A stretch of DNA of 64,000 nt, taken from the NCBI GenBank assembly GCA_021234155.1, contig JAJEKV010000015.1:11428101-11492100 (forward strand). The letters run 5' to 3'. This stretch comes from Isoetes taiwanensis (Eukaryota > Streptophyta > Lycopodiopsida > Isoetales > Isoetaceae). This document shows positions 44,461-54,483 of the stretch, one piece after another (position 1 is the stretch's first letter; each line of letters starts with the position of its first letter). A program made the position numbers and the translations under genes. The notes below the pieces were generated by a model that was not told where the DNA came from, did not search any database, and saw nothing but the letters and a program-made list of their open reading frames with translations.

Positions 44461-46359
44461 TATTATGCTTTTCCAAGCAACCTTCCTTTTACAGGATCTA
44501 TATTCTTGATAAATGCCATAAATATAGTAACTAGGAATTCATTATAACCCATATTTGTTGCATGATGATGTTCCAGGCTAGTCTTAAATATTATTAATCC
44601 CCGCATCCAAGTGGGAAAAATTTGGTACTGCCACCGTCACAATCAAGAACACGTGTTAGAATGCGGGTGCGAGAAAGTGGAAGACAGTGTGAACGCTTTT
44701 TATAAAACCCCCCTTGCTAATCGGTGTCGAGGACACAAGGATAATTAAGATCTAGTCCTTATCATGCATGCACATTTTATCCATTAGAGCTAATTTATTA
44801 TCTAGCTCATTATAATGTCTATGCAACTACGCCCCCTATAATTACCCATACTAGGCCATAATAACTACTAGCAGACAAAAATCTTTTAAAATATAACTTC
44901 TCCCTTTTATATAAAAATAATAATAAATAGACCCAAAGCAATGGAGCCGAATCGTTGACCTATTATTATCCATGCGACCTGGTTTTAGATCCATGTGTGG
45001 TTCGGGCTCCTCTTCTAAATCCATAAATCCAGATTCTCCCATTTCTTCACCCATTGTCTCCATATTCCAATGCTATTCCAAGGCAAATCTCTATTTAGTA
45101 TACACTAAATCCAAAGATCCACCAAAATGCTAGCATTTTAATCAATTCAAAAATATTATAGAGCAATCCTAGAAGGAATTTATAAAATCTTATTTGGAAT
45201 AAAAAATACCTTACTGTAGGCTGTCTATAATTATCCAAAATCGCCAGAAGAGTGGTAAATGGGCCTTAGCAATGGATAATACCATATATTATTCCTGTTT
45301 TTGAGATTTGATCATGAATAAACAAAAAAATCCTGTTAAAAAACAGCAAATGAGCAAGATAGATTAACAAAAATCATCTACCTTGGATCAATTTTGCTTC
45401 TAATAGCTTGAATCAAATCTCCTGAGCAATGATTCTTGCAGATACTTCTTCTGAGGCATACACCATAATCATAAAAAAACTGGTTCGTTCTGCTCCAAGA
45501 TAAGCAATCAGACCAGATGGATTTGCCTTGCCGTAAGTCGGCGTTTTATGGCAGCTTGCCAAATCTGCTCTGGGTCTTTCCTGCAGTGGTAATAACCCAT
45601 TTTAACTTATTATCCAAAACCGTGTCAAACCATTTTACTTCCGGCTTTCCCTATTCTAGCCAATCGGTTTCAATTCCAATCTATTATTTTCAAGGATTTA
45701 GAATCAGGAATACCTTATTGCTTGTCATGCTGTGCTATCCAAAAGCTGCCGGAGGATTGGTTAATCCATATTTCTCCTTTGTATAGCCCAATGTTTCCTC
45801 CTTGTGTATAGCTTTAGCATGAATAATCGAATGAATCAGTTAAAACAATGCATCAAATAATCCGGATAGACCAAGAACATGCGTTAAACTTCTACCTTGC
45901 TTTTTTTTTTTCGATATACATTTGTGAGATCTTCACGGGCCTCAAATCTTGCGGACTTATCCTCGCCGGACTGCTCAATAGAGTATTAAGAACCAATTGA
46001 TTATGCCTTAAGATGAGATATCGTGCAAAATCGGCTGTTCTAGCATAGTTCCGCCCATCCTTTGTGTCTGCCGGATCTATTCGGGGTTTTCCTCGTAATA
46101 TAATAACCCATTTAAATTTCAAAAGCCGGTAATGCCCATTTCGATTCCAATCCTCATGGCCTTCCTAATTCTAGCCGGACCCTTTCGATTCAATAGCCTA
46201 AGGCCTTTCCCATTCCATTCAGATTCATGCATTGAATTTTTTCAAAAAATCCCCTTACGAAAAATTCCTTTCCGGATCATTGTTTAATTATTACCCAATG
46301 GTTTAGGCTATATGGGAAAATCATGCAAATATAAAATAGAGTAAAGCTCTCGACCTTTA
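44461..46359. other. No gene recognised
   Basis: AT-rich sequence. A minus-strand open frame at 45892-46122 (RIDPADTKDGRNYARTADF) lies 3' of the left RT element, on the same strand, without an ATG and without a family I recognise. Related phrases at 45590-45680 and 46095-46190 (ATAACCCATTTAA, CTAATTCTAGCC) suggest an old duplication. Confidence 0.4.
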
Positions 46360-48480
46360 TCAACCGAGTTGTATCATGCCCTCTAAAATCTGAAGCCTAT
46401 AATCCGGTTGTTTCTCCACCGTTGCCCCAGGGGTGCATGAATTTTTAATCGTTCTCATTACAATGGTCTTAAGCCTTTCTAGGCAAAAGCCATTAGATAC
46501 GAAAACATCCAAAGTCCTCCCTAGTTCCACCAAAAAATCTTGGGGATGATTGCATAAATACAACAATGTTATCACTTGCGCAACCATAAGGTTATAACAC
46601 TGGCTAATTTTCCTGTTAGATGCCAATTGTATAAATTGCGAACATTTAAATGGGAGCAATCTTCTTTTGTCAAATCTCGTCGTAATGTATGATCCCTCTG
46701 TTTGATTTACAACTTGAATATGCATATTTAAGAAGTTGCATCTGGGAAGTGAAGAATCATATTGTGGGAATATTTGGCCTGTTTCATCCTTTTTAATTTC
46801 AAGGAATTCCAATGGATAAATCCAAAACGGATTATCAACATGTCTTGGTTGCGATGGATCAATAAATATGTCCATTATTGGATTATTTAACGCCCCCAAG
46901 TCATCCATATATCTATAATTTCCTTCAAACAAAGCCAGAAACTCAGTTTTCCCCAATTTTGCCAGTCTCCCTATAAATTTATACTCGTATAACATAAGAT
47001 ACAAGTTGCACCACAGAGGGGAACAAGAGAACCCCATAGGGATTCCTCTTATTTGTTTCCATACTCTATCTCCCAACTGTACATGACAATTGGTAAGCAA
47101 ATATTTATTCATGGTATTGAGTTCCTGGAGTGTAAGCTCAAAAAACGATTCCGAGTTTGGAATACTCTTTCTCCATGAGCATTTGTATTTAGATCCACCA
47201 GAATAAACGCATAACTTAAGAGGATATTTCAAGTGGAATGCTTTATAGAAGAGTAATTCACAAATCGTTGTGATCCCATCCTCCCCAAATAGAGGTATGG
47301 ACTCATAGCACCTCGCAATATCTGCTACCCATGTATTATGTATCTTTTGAGGCAAATTGACAACTAGATCTATGGTGGAATCTATCCACCAGAATGATCT
47401 AGTACTAACCCCCATAAATCTTTTAATTTTAGAGTCCAATGTCCAACACATCTCCTTAAATCTTTTGGGACCATTGCTTGTATTATTGATGTAATCTGGT
47501 CGACCATATCAAAAAAAATGCAATTTGAAGCATTTGTTATCCATCTGAACTTCTTTTTATGGACTTTATACGTCGCCATTAGATAGGGTAACCCTAATTT
47601 ATTATCAATATTCACCTTAGCAATTTTTTTCATTTCATATAAGCATATATGCTTAATTGCTATAGGTGTACTAGGGTAGCCATCCTCATCATAGCATATT
47701 GCAAAATCTGGGCTTTGGACTCTTCTTATTGCCGCTTTTCGGATATAATTTTTGCATATGAAGGCAGGGAGTATTTTCAGCTTTATCTCTTGAGAAATAT
47801 ATAGATGTTCTGTAACCATTTCTTCTCCATATTTGCTTCCACAATTTTGGTCTTATTTGGAATCTAATCCTCTTTCTTTTGTCACATTTGGCCATTTGTA
47901 CCAAATGTTTAATCTTCCCCTTAATAAATGTTTTAGTATACTCAATCCTAGAGGTATGAAACTCACCAAATTTTCTTTCTAATAATTGAATGGTTTGCTC
48001 CCATGCTTTAAGTATTTCCAAAATAACCAATCCCATATTAGGTTTTTCAAGGTGGATATGATTTAACCCGTATTTTATTTCATCCCTTGTATAGTGACAT
48101 ATGTCTATGGAGAGTGTTGTAACATGTTTAGTTCCATCATCCCCAATATCAAGGAAGGGTTCAAACCACCTTATATTTTCACAATGGCAACTCAAATTGC
48201 TCAAGCATGAGAAATTACAAAACGTATCTTTTGGTTTATACCAAGAGGATTTAATACTTGGAAGATATTTCCATCCATACATAATTTCATCTAAAATATT
48301 GGGATCCTCAATACCAAGGCCATCTAGGCAACAAGTGATAAACAATTTTTTCACATTGACTAGTTCCATGATCCTATTAACATACAATAAGTGTATGTAA
48401 GAGGTATCACTAGTTTTATCAGTTATAACTTTAAATCTTCCCATAGAGAACATTAGAGATTTAGAAACAACTTGTATTTC
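46360..48480 (-). pseudogene. Penelope-like reverse transcriptase, left copy
   Basis: Three overlapping frames (48522-47689, 47819-47382, 47451-46360) together encode an RT homologous to the right copy. Visible are GLNHIHLEKP, the KVHKKKFRWITNA box, motif A VADIARCYESIP, motif B RGIPMGFSCSPLWCNLYL and motif C YRYMDDL, then CNFLNMHIQV and FDKRRLLPFKCS. All three catalytic Asp are kept, but two frameshifts break the ORF. ATGCAG at 48481-48486 is a splice-acceptor candidate at the same place as in the right copy. The box order and G-I-P-M-G motif resemble Penelope-like RTs. No GIY-YIG endonuclease is seen. Confidence 0.8.
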
Positions 48481-48494
48481 CTGCATGAAGCAAA

Positions 48495-48580
48495 AACCTT
48501 CTATTATAAATAGAGAAAACACTTTATTCTTTGCAAGAAGTACAAAAAACCTCTATTATAAATAGAGGAAAAACTTCTTC
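48495..48580. repeat. Duplicated palindrome between ORF1 and RT
   Basis: CTATTATAAATAGAG occurs twice (near 48499 and 48552) with neighbouring AAAACCT and TTGCAAGAAG phrases, an imperfect tandem duplication of about 53 bp. Each copy is itself near-palindromic (CTATTATAAATAG). It falls in what is probably the intron before RT of the left element. Confidence 0.75.
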
Positions 48581-48613
48581 CTTGCAAACAGAAAACATAA
48601 CAACATATTTTCA

Positions 48614-50231
48614 CTAATTCCCCCAAGTGTAGCTCAAATTATTAGGTCTCAAAGGAGAATATGCCTGGTTTTGCTGCTGATCCCCAGTCATAGGGGTATT
48701 TCCAACCATTTGAACACTTTCTGAAGAGCTAGCAGCCCATGCTCTTCCATTTCTTCCTTCATTTGGCCTTCCCCTTCCTCTTCCAAATGGATGTCTACCT
48801 CCTCTTGCCATATGATGGCCCATGTGACCACCTCTAAATGTGTTCTCAAATCTTCCCCTTCCTCTATTACCACCACCATTGAAAGCATTTCTATTTTCAC
48901 CTCTCCCTCTTCCCCTATTCCTTCTGTCAGGTGCTCCAGGGGCCTCCTCCATTTCTCTTGGTCTTTTAAACATAGGGGTATTATAATGTCGAGAATTTGG
49001 CGGTTTAATCAACCGTTCAATATATCTCAGCCCATTTTCATTATGGTCTCCAAATAACTTAGCCTCGGGGTTATTCACATATTGAAGGAGTCCCTCCATC
49101 ATAGATTTTCTAATAAAATGGAAAATCAAGCATTGTTGGATCAAGGCCTCAATACCAGGGTTTGAGGTCCAGATTATAAACTTACTCCATCTAGAAACCA
49201 TGGAATCTCCTTTAAAAAATAGCTCTAAATGGTTCATCATGTACCATAGAATTTGGTCAAACCATAGTACTCCCTTTGAAGTGCAAGTATTCTGTGGATG
49301 TGGACATCTGCAATATGGCCTTTTCCAATTAGGCCATTTATTTTCATAATCATTCCCTCTTGATTTCCCACCAGTAGGCATATCTTTTTTTACCAAAGCC
49401 GTCAATGGCATTTTACGCACATTTGTAAGGGTCAAATGTAGCTAAAGAGAAGTTTTGTATAGGGGTTTCCCTATCACAAACAACAGTACCCATACGTGCA
49501 AAATTAGCATACTTGTCCTCATATTTGGCATAGGATAATTCATTAGCATCTATTCCCCCTAGATAACTATATGCCTCAATAGGTATTGGGGCAAGTAAGT
49601 TGAATGAATAGAGCTTCCATACCTTGTTATCCTTTTCACCTGCCCATTGCTCTACTAGTCTGCGTGGAACTAGTGGGGTAGAAAATCTTTTAAAGAATAA
49701 AAGAGGGTTATTTTGCTTTTGAAGCTGTTCCTCAGCATATTCTTTAGAAATTGCACGTGCTTCCTCATCCAATGTAATACCTCTTAATTTGGGGTTTGAC
49801 CCATCAGGTGCAACGTTAGATGTCCTCTCGTCACTTCTTAACATAGGATATACTTCCCCATTGGCGAGTTTGAGATCTTTAAACTGTTCGAGGACCTGCT
49901 TACACACTTCAATGTCTCTTTTGTCAGATTCCATAAGATCAAATAATTTGGTTTCTAATGACTTCAAATGTTGAAGTACATTGCCACCTTTTCTATGTGT
50001 ATGGAATAATTGAAACCAGTGTGAAGCATCCAAATTACTTAATATGGAGAAATCATTGTCAGTGAGGGAGTTTTCCCTATGAATGATGTACTCATGGAGC
50101 CCTGGGGCATCAGTCATGATAACCATAATAGTTTGAATAATGGGGCTAGGTACCCATAGGTTATCATTATAACCAATTTTCTTGAGATCAGAATTCCATA
50201 CAGGACCACCATCCACCTCACCATCTTGATT
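48614..50231 (-). CDS. ORF1 of the left Penelope-like element
   Basis: Open frame from a likely splice acceptor (TTTGTATAG before 50231), reading NQDGEVDGGPVW, to 49413, then in another frame 49435-48614. The first 265 aa form an unrecognised domain with a charged helical middle. The second part starts with YCRCPHPQNTC, a Cys/His cluster, and has WFDQILWYMMNHLELFF and RYIERLIKPP, shared with the ORF1 of the right copy. The C-terminus is RG-rich (GRGRGENRNAFNGGGNRGRG), typical of RNA binding. It probably is the nucleic-acid-binding partner of the RT. A 5' exon must lie further upstream and was not found. A frame change near 49420 may be a mutation. Confidence 0.65.
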
Positions 50232-50341
50232 CTATACAAAGAATCACCCAAGTTAGTTCAAAAAGAATAAATAAATTCCTAGATAAAAAGTGCAAATACC
50301 AAGTATAGATAATGCCCATGATAATGTTATGCATGGGACAT

Positions 50342-50387
50342 TAAGGTGGTAACCTCTGAGGTCAGATAAATATAAGGTGGTAACCTC
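50342..50387. repeat. 15-bp direct repeat between the two RT elements
   Basis: TAAGGTGGTAACCTC at 50342-50356 and 50373-50387, period 31. It lies in the short stretch between the divergent ORF1 frames and may mark a junction. Confidence 0.8.
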
Positions 50388-51086
50388 AAGAGAATTGAAT
50401 GTAAGTTCCCTTTTAAGTTGGATTTCCTGGGTAGAACTTGTGAACTGGGCAATGGACTCTTTGTTGGACAAAAGGGGCACATGGCAAAAATTGAAGAAAA
50501 AAGAATTGACTTTTACTTGAAAAAGATTTGGCGAACATATTGTCCGTTTGTGAAGTGCAACTGTGATAAAATGTCTGACAAAAAATGCCCTGATAATATC
50601 ACATGGATAGATCATCTGTTGTGGCATATGCTCAACAACCTGGAGAAGATTTGGCCTAATGATAATATATGCATGAGGTTTGCAAGATTCTCCTCTTTTT
50701 TGGCATCTGACCCTATGAAGACTGTTATTCTGGCCTATATTGGATATTTATCCATTAGGGAGATTATGATTGCCATGACACACAGGTTTGCTGCTGACAA
50801 GAATTGTGACTTCAAGAGTGAATTTGGAAACTACAAGGTTGTCGACATCATTGAGAAAACAATCAAGCCAATCTCTTTTCTTTATACGCATCAGTTTGAC
50901 AATGCTAGTTTCGGTTATCAGAGCAACAAGAAAAGATCCCAATCCAGTAACACCATGGCCAGTGGAATACTTAGGCCACCCAAACTGAATAGGAATTCTG
51001 CTACTTCAGCCAGATCTGAGAGTTCCTCGGTTACTAAGATCACTGATTATACTAGGACTCATTCTAATCAGACCTCAGGTTCTGGG
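50376..51086 (+). CDS. ORF1 of the right Penelope-like element
   Basis: Open frame after a TAA at 50373, without a clear ATG start before MAKIEEKRID (ATG 50479), so a 5' exon may be missing. Shared with the left ORF1 are the YCPFVKCNCDKM cluster, WIDHLLWHMLNNLEKIW, the region around FARFSSFLASDP, and DIIEKTIKPISF. The Ser/Asn-rich end lacks the RG-rich tail of the left copy. The exon ends at 51086 before GTATGA and can be spliced in phase 0 to the RT exon at 51242, so ORF1 and RT may be one polyprotein of about 900 aa. Its function is unknown; RNA binding is likely by position and Cys/His cluster. Confidence 0.7.
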
Positions 51087-51241
51087 GTATGATACAACAG
51101 TGCATAAAAGAAGGTAAATTATTTAAAATATATTTAAACTTTAGTCCTTTGGGCCACAGTGCCCTTACTCTCTGAAAACTTGAAAGGGTTTATCCCAACT
51201 AGTATTTCACTCTAACTGAAATTTCTTTCTGCTGTGTGCAG
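51087..51241 (+). other. Predicted intron between ORF1 and RT
   Basis: Begins GTATGATAC and ends TTTCTTTCTGCTGTGTGCAG after a pyrimidine-rich stretch. Length 155, phase 0 on both sides. Removing it joins the ORF1 and RT frames without a stop. The RT frame has no ATG near its start, which favours splicing over separate translation. Introns in Penelope-like elements are known in animals. Confidence 0.72.
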
Positions 51242-53305
51242 AGTAGGAGGGAACTTACCATCAGAACAGATGGTAGGTGGAGACTGCGTACCAAAAAAGT
51301 CAAGCAAAAAAATAAATATGTCCACTTTACATATTTCTCCAAAGTTATAGATAGAATCAAGTTCAGCAGTATTTTCAAGACTGTCTTATGTAGCCATTTT
51401 GGTAATATCGGCTATGATATTTGGGACTCCACCATCTTTGGATGGAGATACTCAGACAACCTTAAAGACATGTTTTACAAGCCAAAAATGATCTTTGCTG
51501 AGGATAATTTGTATGCGTGCCCATGTTGCATCCCTGGGCTTAAGAAATATATTGATCCTTCCATTGGTCATATTAGGACTACTGATTTAAGTATTGTGCA
51601 TAATAAAACTTTGAAGCACTGGTTTACACTTGGGTTGAATCACATACCTGACCTACCCTTTACCCTGGAAAGATTCAAAACAGAAATGGAGGATACCATA
51701 GAACAATTCTTTCTGATACACAAGTCTGCCTTCGAAGAAATGGATAGTAAGGCTATTGAGGATTGTAAAGCTATGCTTAAAAAAGAGACTAAGTGGCAAG
51801 CTAAGGCTTTTATCAAGGATAACTCGAGAATCATGAAGAAATTTCTTATCCATGATGAAAAAGTTGTTAAAAATATTGACTGGATTGTCAATAATCTTTA
51901 TACTGCAGCAGTTGACAAAGCTGCAAATAACCCTGCTTTCATTTGCCCTGTTCACATTAGGGAGGCTGCTACTAAAAGACTTGAGAGTAATGATTTTGCT
52001 AAAATGGACATGATACAGGAAGACCTTGTCAACAATATTCTGGCTGACTTACAAGGGATACTTGGTGATGGACACTACTCCAGCATTAACATGCCATACC
52101 TGTTGGGGATTTTTAAAGCACATAAGTTGGAATACAGATGGATTACAAATGCACATGATACGATTTTCTCCACAGCAGCCTCCATACTTGCTTCAGGATT
52201 GAATCTCATCATTGATCTATGGCCTGATATATGTTGGGAGAAATGCAAAGCAGCAAACTTGTTCATGTCTAATAAGATTAGGGCGTCATGGATAGTCAAC
52301 TCCATATATGATGTTGTTTGCAATTTACCTTCTAAGATTTCTGATGTGTTTACAGCGGATATCACAAAGTGCTATGAAAATATCCCATTGGATGGCGAGG
52401 ATGGTATATGCAATGTGTTGCAACAGATTATCAATATGGCATGGAAATTTAAGAAAAAAGAACATGCTGGTTTTGACATGTGGTACCATGTCAATAATAA
52501 TGGGACTGCGGCAGTAACATGGAAATGCAAGGTCCCTGATGGGAACTATTGGACTAGGCTTGACAAAGACACGTTTACAAGATTGAACATTTGGCTCTTG
52601 AATAATTGTTATCTTGTTATGTATAATGGTATCTGGAAACAAATCAAGGGGATTCCAATGGGTTTCGCTGCAAGCCCTGGATGGTGCAATATATACTTAT
52701 CCTGGTTTGAGCTTAAGTTTATAATGAAACTAATTGCACAAGGCAGATTACAGGAAGCTTCCATGTTTAGTAACACTTTCAGATATATGGATGACATTTT
52801 GGGAATTAATAACCCATACATCAGGAAATACCTCGGCATTGAAAAGGATATGGAAGAATTAAAGATATACAATCTGGAACATCTTGGCATTAAAGATGAA
52901 ACAATCTATGATGCTGGTGACAATACCATGGGAAGAAAAATTGATTTCCTAAATATTAGTATTGAAGTGTTTGCACCCCATTCAGGCATTTATGCGCTGT
53001 ACAGATTTGACAAGAGATGCAAATTACCTTTTAAGGTATCAAAGTACATCCATGCAAGCAGTTGCAGACCATATTTGATGGCATGTAATGTCATCATTTC
53101 TCAATTACAGCCATTTCTGTATGCACACAATAATCCCATTCGGGCAGCTAATGACATACTGGACCTTATGAACACATTCATAGGCAAAGGGTTCAGAAAG
53201 AAAGACATCTGGCACAAAGTTACTAAAGTTTTGCATGAGCAAACGTTTCCAGGGTTGAGATATGATATGGGCATCCTTGTCTTTGAACTTAACAAATACA
53301 AATAA
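51242..53305 (+). CDS. Penelope-like reverse transcriptase, right copy (intact)
   Basis: 687 aa without a break. An N-terminal part with a Cys cluster (YACPCCIPG) and GLNHIPDLPF leads to the fingers box FKAHKLEYRWITNAHD. Motif A is TADITKCYENIPLDGEDGI, motif B KGIPMGFAASPGWCNIYL, motif C FRYMDDILGINNP, then IDFLNISIEV and YRFDKRCKLPFKVSKYI. All three catalytic Asp are present, so the enzyme could be active. The K-x-H-K box, the GxPMG motif and the late F-D-K-R motif recall Penelope-like RTs and the telomerase side of RT phylogeny. No GIY-YIG or other endonuclease follows; endonuclease-deficient plant relatives are described. A related RT family of invertebrates and algae is an alternative placement. 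Confidence 0.82.
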   Translation, partial: SRRELTIRTDGRWRLRTKKVKQKNKYVHFTYFSKVIDRIKFSSIFKTVLCSHFGNIGYDIWDSTIFGWRYSDNLKDMFYKPKMIFAEDNLYACPCCIPGLKKYIDPSIGHIRTTDLSIVHNKTLKHWFTLGLNHIPDLPFTLERFKTEMEDTIEQFFLIHKSAFEEMDSKAIEDCKAMLKKETKWQAKAFIKDNSRIMKKFLIHDEKVVKNIDWIVNNLYTAAVDKAANNPAFICPVHIREAATKRLESNDFAKMDMIQEDLVNNILADLQGILGDGHYSSINMPYLLGIFKAHKLEYRWITNAHDTIFSTAASILASGLNLIIDLWPDICWEKCKAANLFMSNKIRASWIVNSIYDVVCNLPSKISDVFTADITKCYENIPLDGEDGICNVLQQIINMAWKFKKKEHAGFDMWYHVNNNGTAAVTWKCKVPDGNYWTRLDKDTFTRLNIWLLNNCYLVMYNGIWKQIKGIPMGFAASPGWCNIYLSWFELKFIMKLIAQGRLQEASMFSNTFRYMDDILGINNPYIRKYLGIEKDMEELKIYNLEHLGIKDETIYDAGDNTMGRKIDFLNISIEVFAPHSGIYALYRFDKRCKLPFKVSKYIHASSCRPYLMACNVIISQLQPFLYAHNNPIRAANDILDLMNTFIGKGFRKKDIWHKVTKVLHEQTFPGLRYDMGILVFELNKYK

Positions 53306-53637
53306 GTCTACATGCATATTTTGGTTTCATTGAAAGAAGTTTTTTAAGGTCATGGTTATAAACCTGATCTATTATCATCTTGATACCACATCTGTTATAT
53401 CCTTTGAGACTTATGATTTCAGAATCAATTTCTTAAGGAAAATACATGTTAAAGTTTCTCAAAGATCAGATTATGAAAAATACAGCTGATAAGCATTATA
53501 TATTATGAAAACAGTATAAGATAAAGCCGATAGGTACAGGATATTATCATAAAGACAAATTTACATTACATAACTTTAACTCATACTAAAAAGGTGAGGA
53601 TCCATTTTTCCAAAACTAGCAGTAGCAGAACCCTGTT
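53306..53637. other. Short convergent intergenic region
   Basis: 332 bases between the RT stop and the B3 gene stop, both 3' ends. It should hold both polyadenylation regions. No repeat or telomere-like sequence was noticed. Confidence 0.5.
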
Positions 53638-54483
53638 TCACCTAAGCTTGTGCAGCGCAGCACCTTTCAGTATCTTCATATCCCATTCAAGTTTATTCCC
53701 ATTATAAGTAAACTCAAGAACATCTCCAAGGCTTAATCCAAACAGCTTCTTAAAACCATTCCAGCCATCTCCTAGGCAGTTTCTGCTCCTCTTTGCTGCC
53801 AACGAGCATTTTTTATTTTCAGGTCCAGTGATTACCACGGTGTATCCCCTAGGAGGACTGCGCCATTTGTTCTCATTCTCCAGTACCTAGGCAAACGGAC
53901 AACAGAATAGTTAACAAATCTTGTATTTATTCTGAAAGATAAAATTATATGTATACCAGGCCTCTATTAATGTTCGCTCTGAGTAGAGTGACACGAAATG
54001 GTTTACTTGATGGGGGATCATCCTCGCCAGAGGAATCCTCATCTGATGAATCAAGATCGTTGTATACTGGAGGATCACGGGTATTATGCCGTTTTTTATG
54101 TGGCGGTTTGTTGCTTGAATTTCCAAGCTGCCAGTTGCCAATGGGCTTTACACGATAATTACCATCACATATATTAGCTGTTAGCCGAGTTCCATGGTCC
54201 AATATACTGCATAAGAGTGCAGTTCCTTCCACCATATTATTTCCTTGCAAAAAGGATTCCCAGCCCTCTGTGAAAAAAGTTCGCCCACCTACGGATGCTA
54301 TAAAAATCGAGTACTCCTTTCGGTTAGGACCAATGCCAACAATATACTGATCTTTGGCGAGCATGACTCCATCAGCTTCCTGTAAAATCCAGATCATGTT
54401 AGTAGCATCTAAAATACAGCAAATCAACAATGGCTTACCAGTAGCTGACCGAACTTCACATCTACTAAAAATACTGTCGCCAT
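53638..54483 (-). CDS. B3-domain protein, three exons
   Basis: Exons 54439-54483, 53957-54379 and 53638-53886 have GT-AG borders and join in phase 0 to 238 aa from ATG 54483. Residues about 25-100 look like a first B3 domain (YIVGIG, FTEGWESFLQGNNMVEGT, the W-x-x-F and G-T pattern). A Ser/Asp/Glu-rich linker with a basic patch (PPHKKRHN) follows. Residues about 150-230 form a second B3-like domain (FRVTLLRANI, GYTVVITGPENKK, GDGWNGFKKLFGLSLGDVLEF). B3 domains bind DNA in plant nuclear regulators; a REM-type relative is likely. Nothing interrupts the frame, so it may be functional. Confidence 0.72.

Noticed and set aside
50253-50627. 124-aa minus ORF as the missing first exon of the left ORF1
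   Set aside because: It overlaps the coding strand of the right ORF1 and has no splice donor in a fitting frame.
46360-53305. RT pair as a bacterial-type retron or group II intron system
   Set aside because: Spliced context, plant genes around it, and K-x-H-K with GIPMG boxes fit Penelope-like RTs better; no intron RNA domains were seen.
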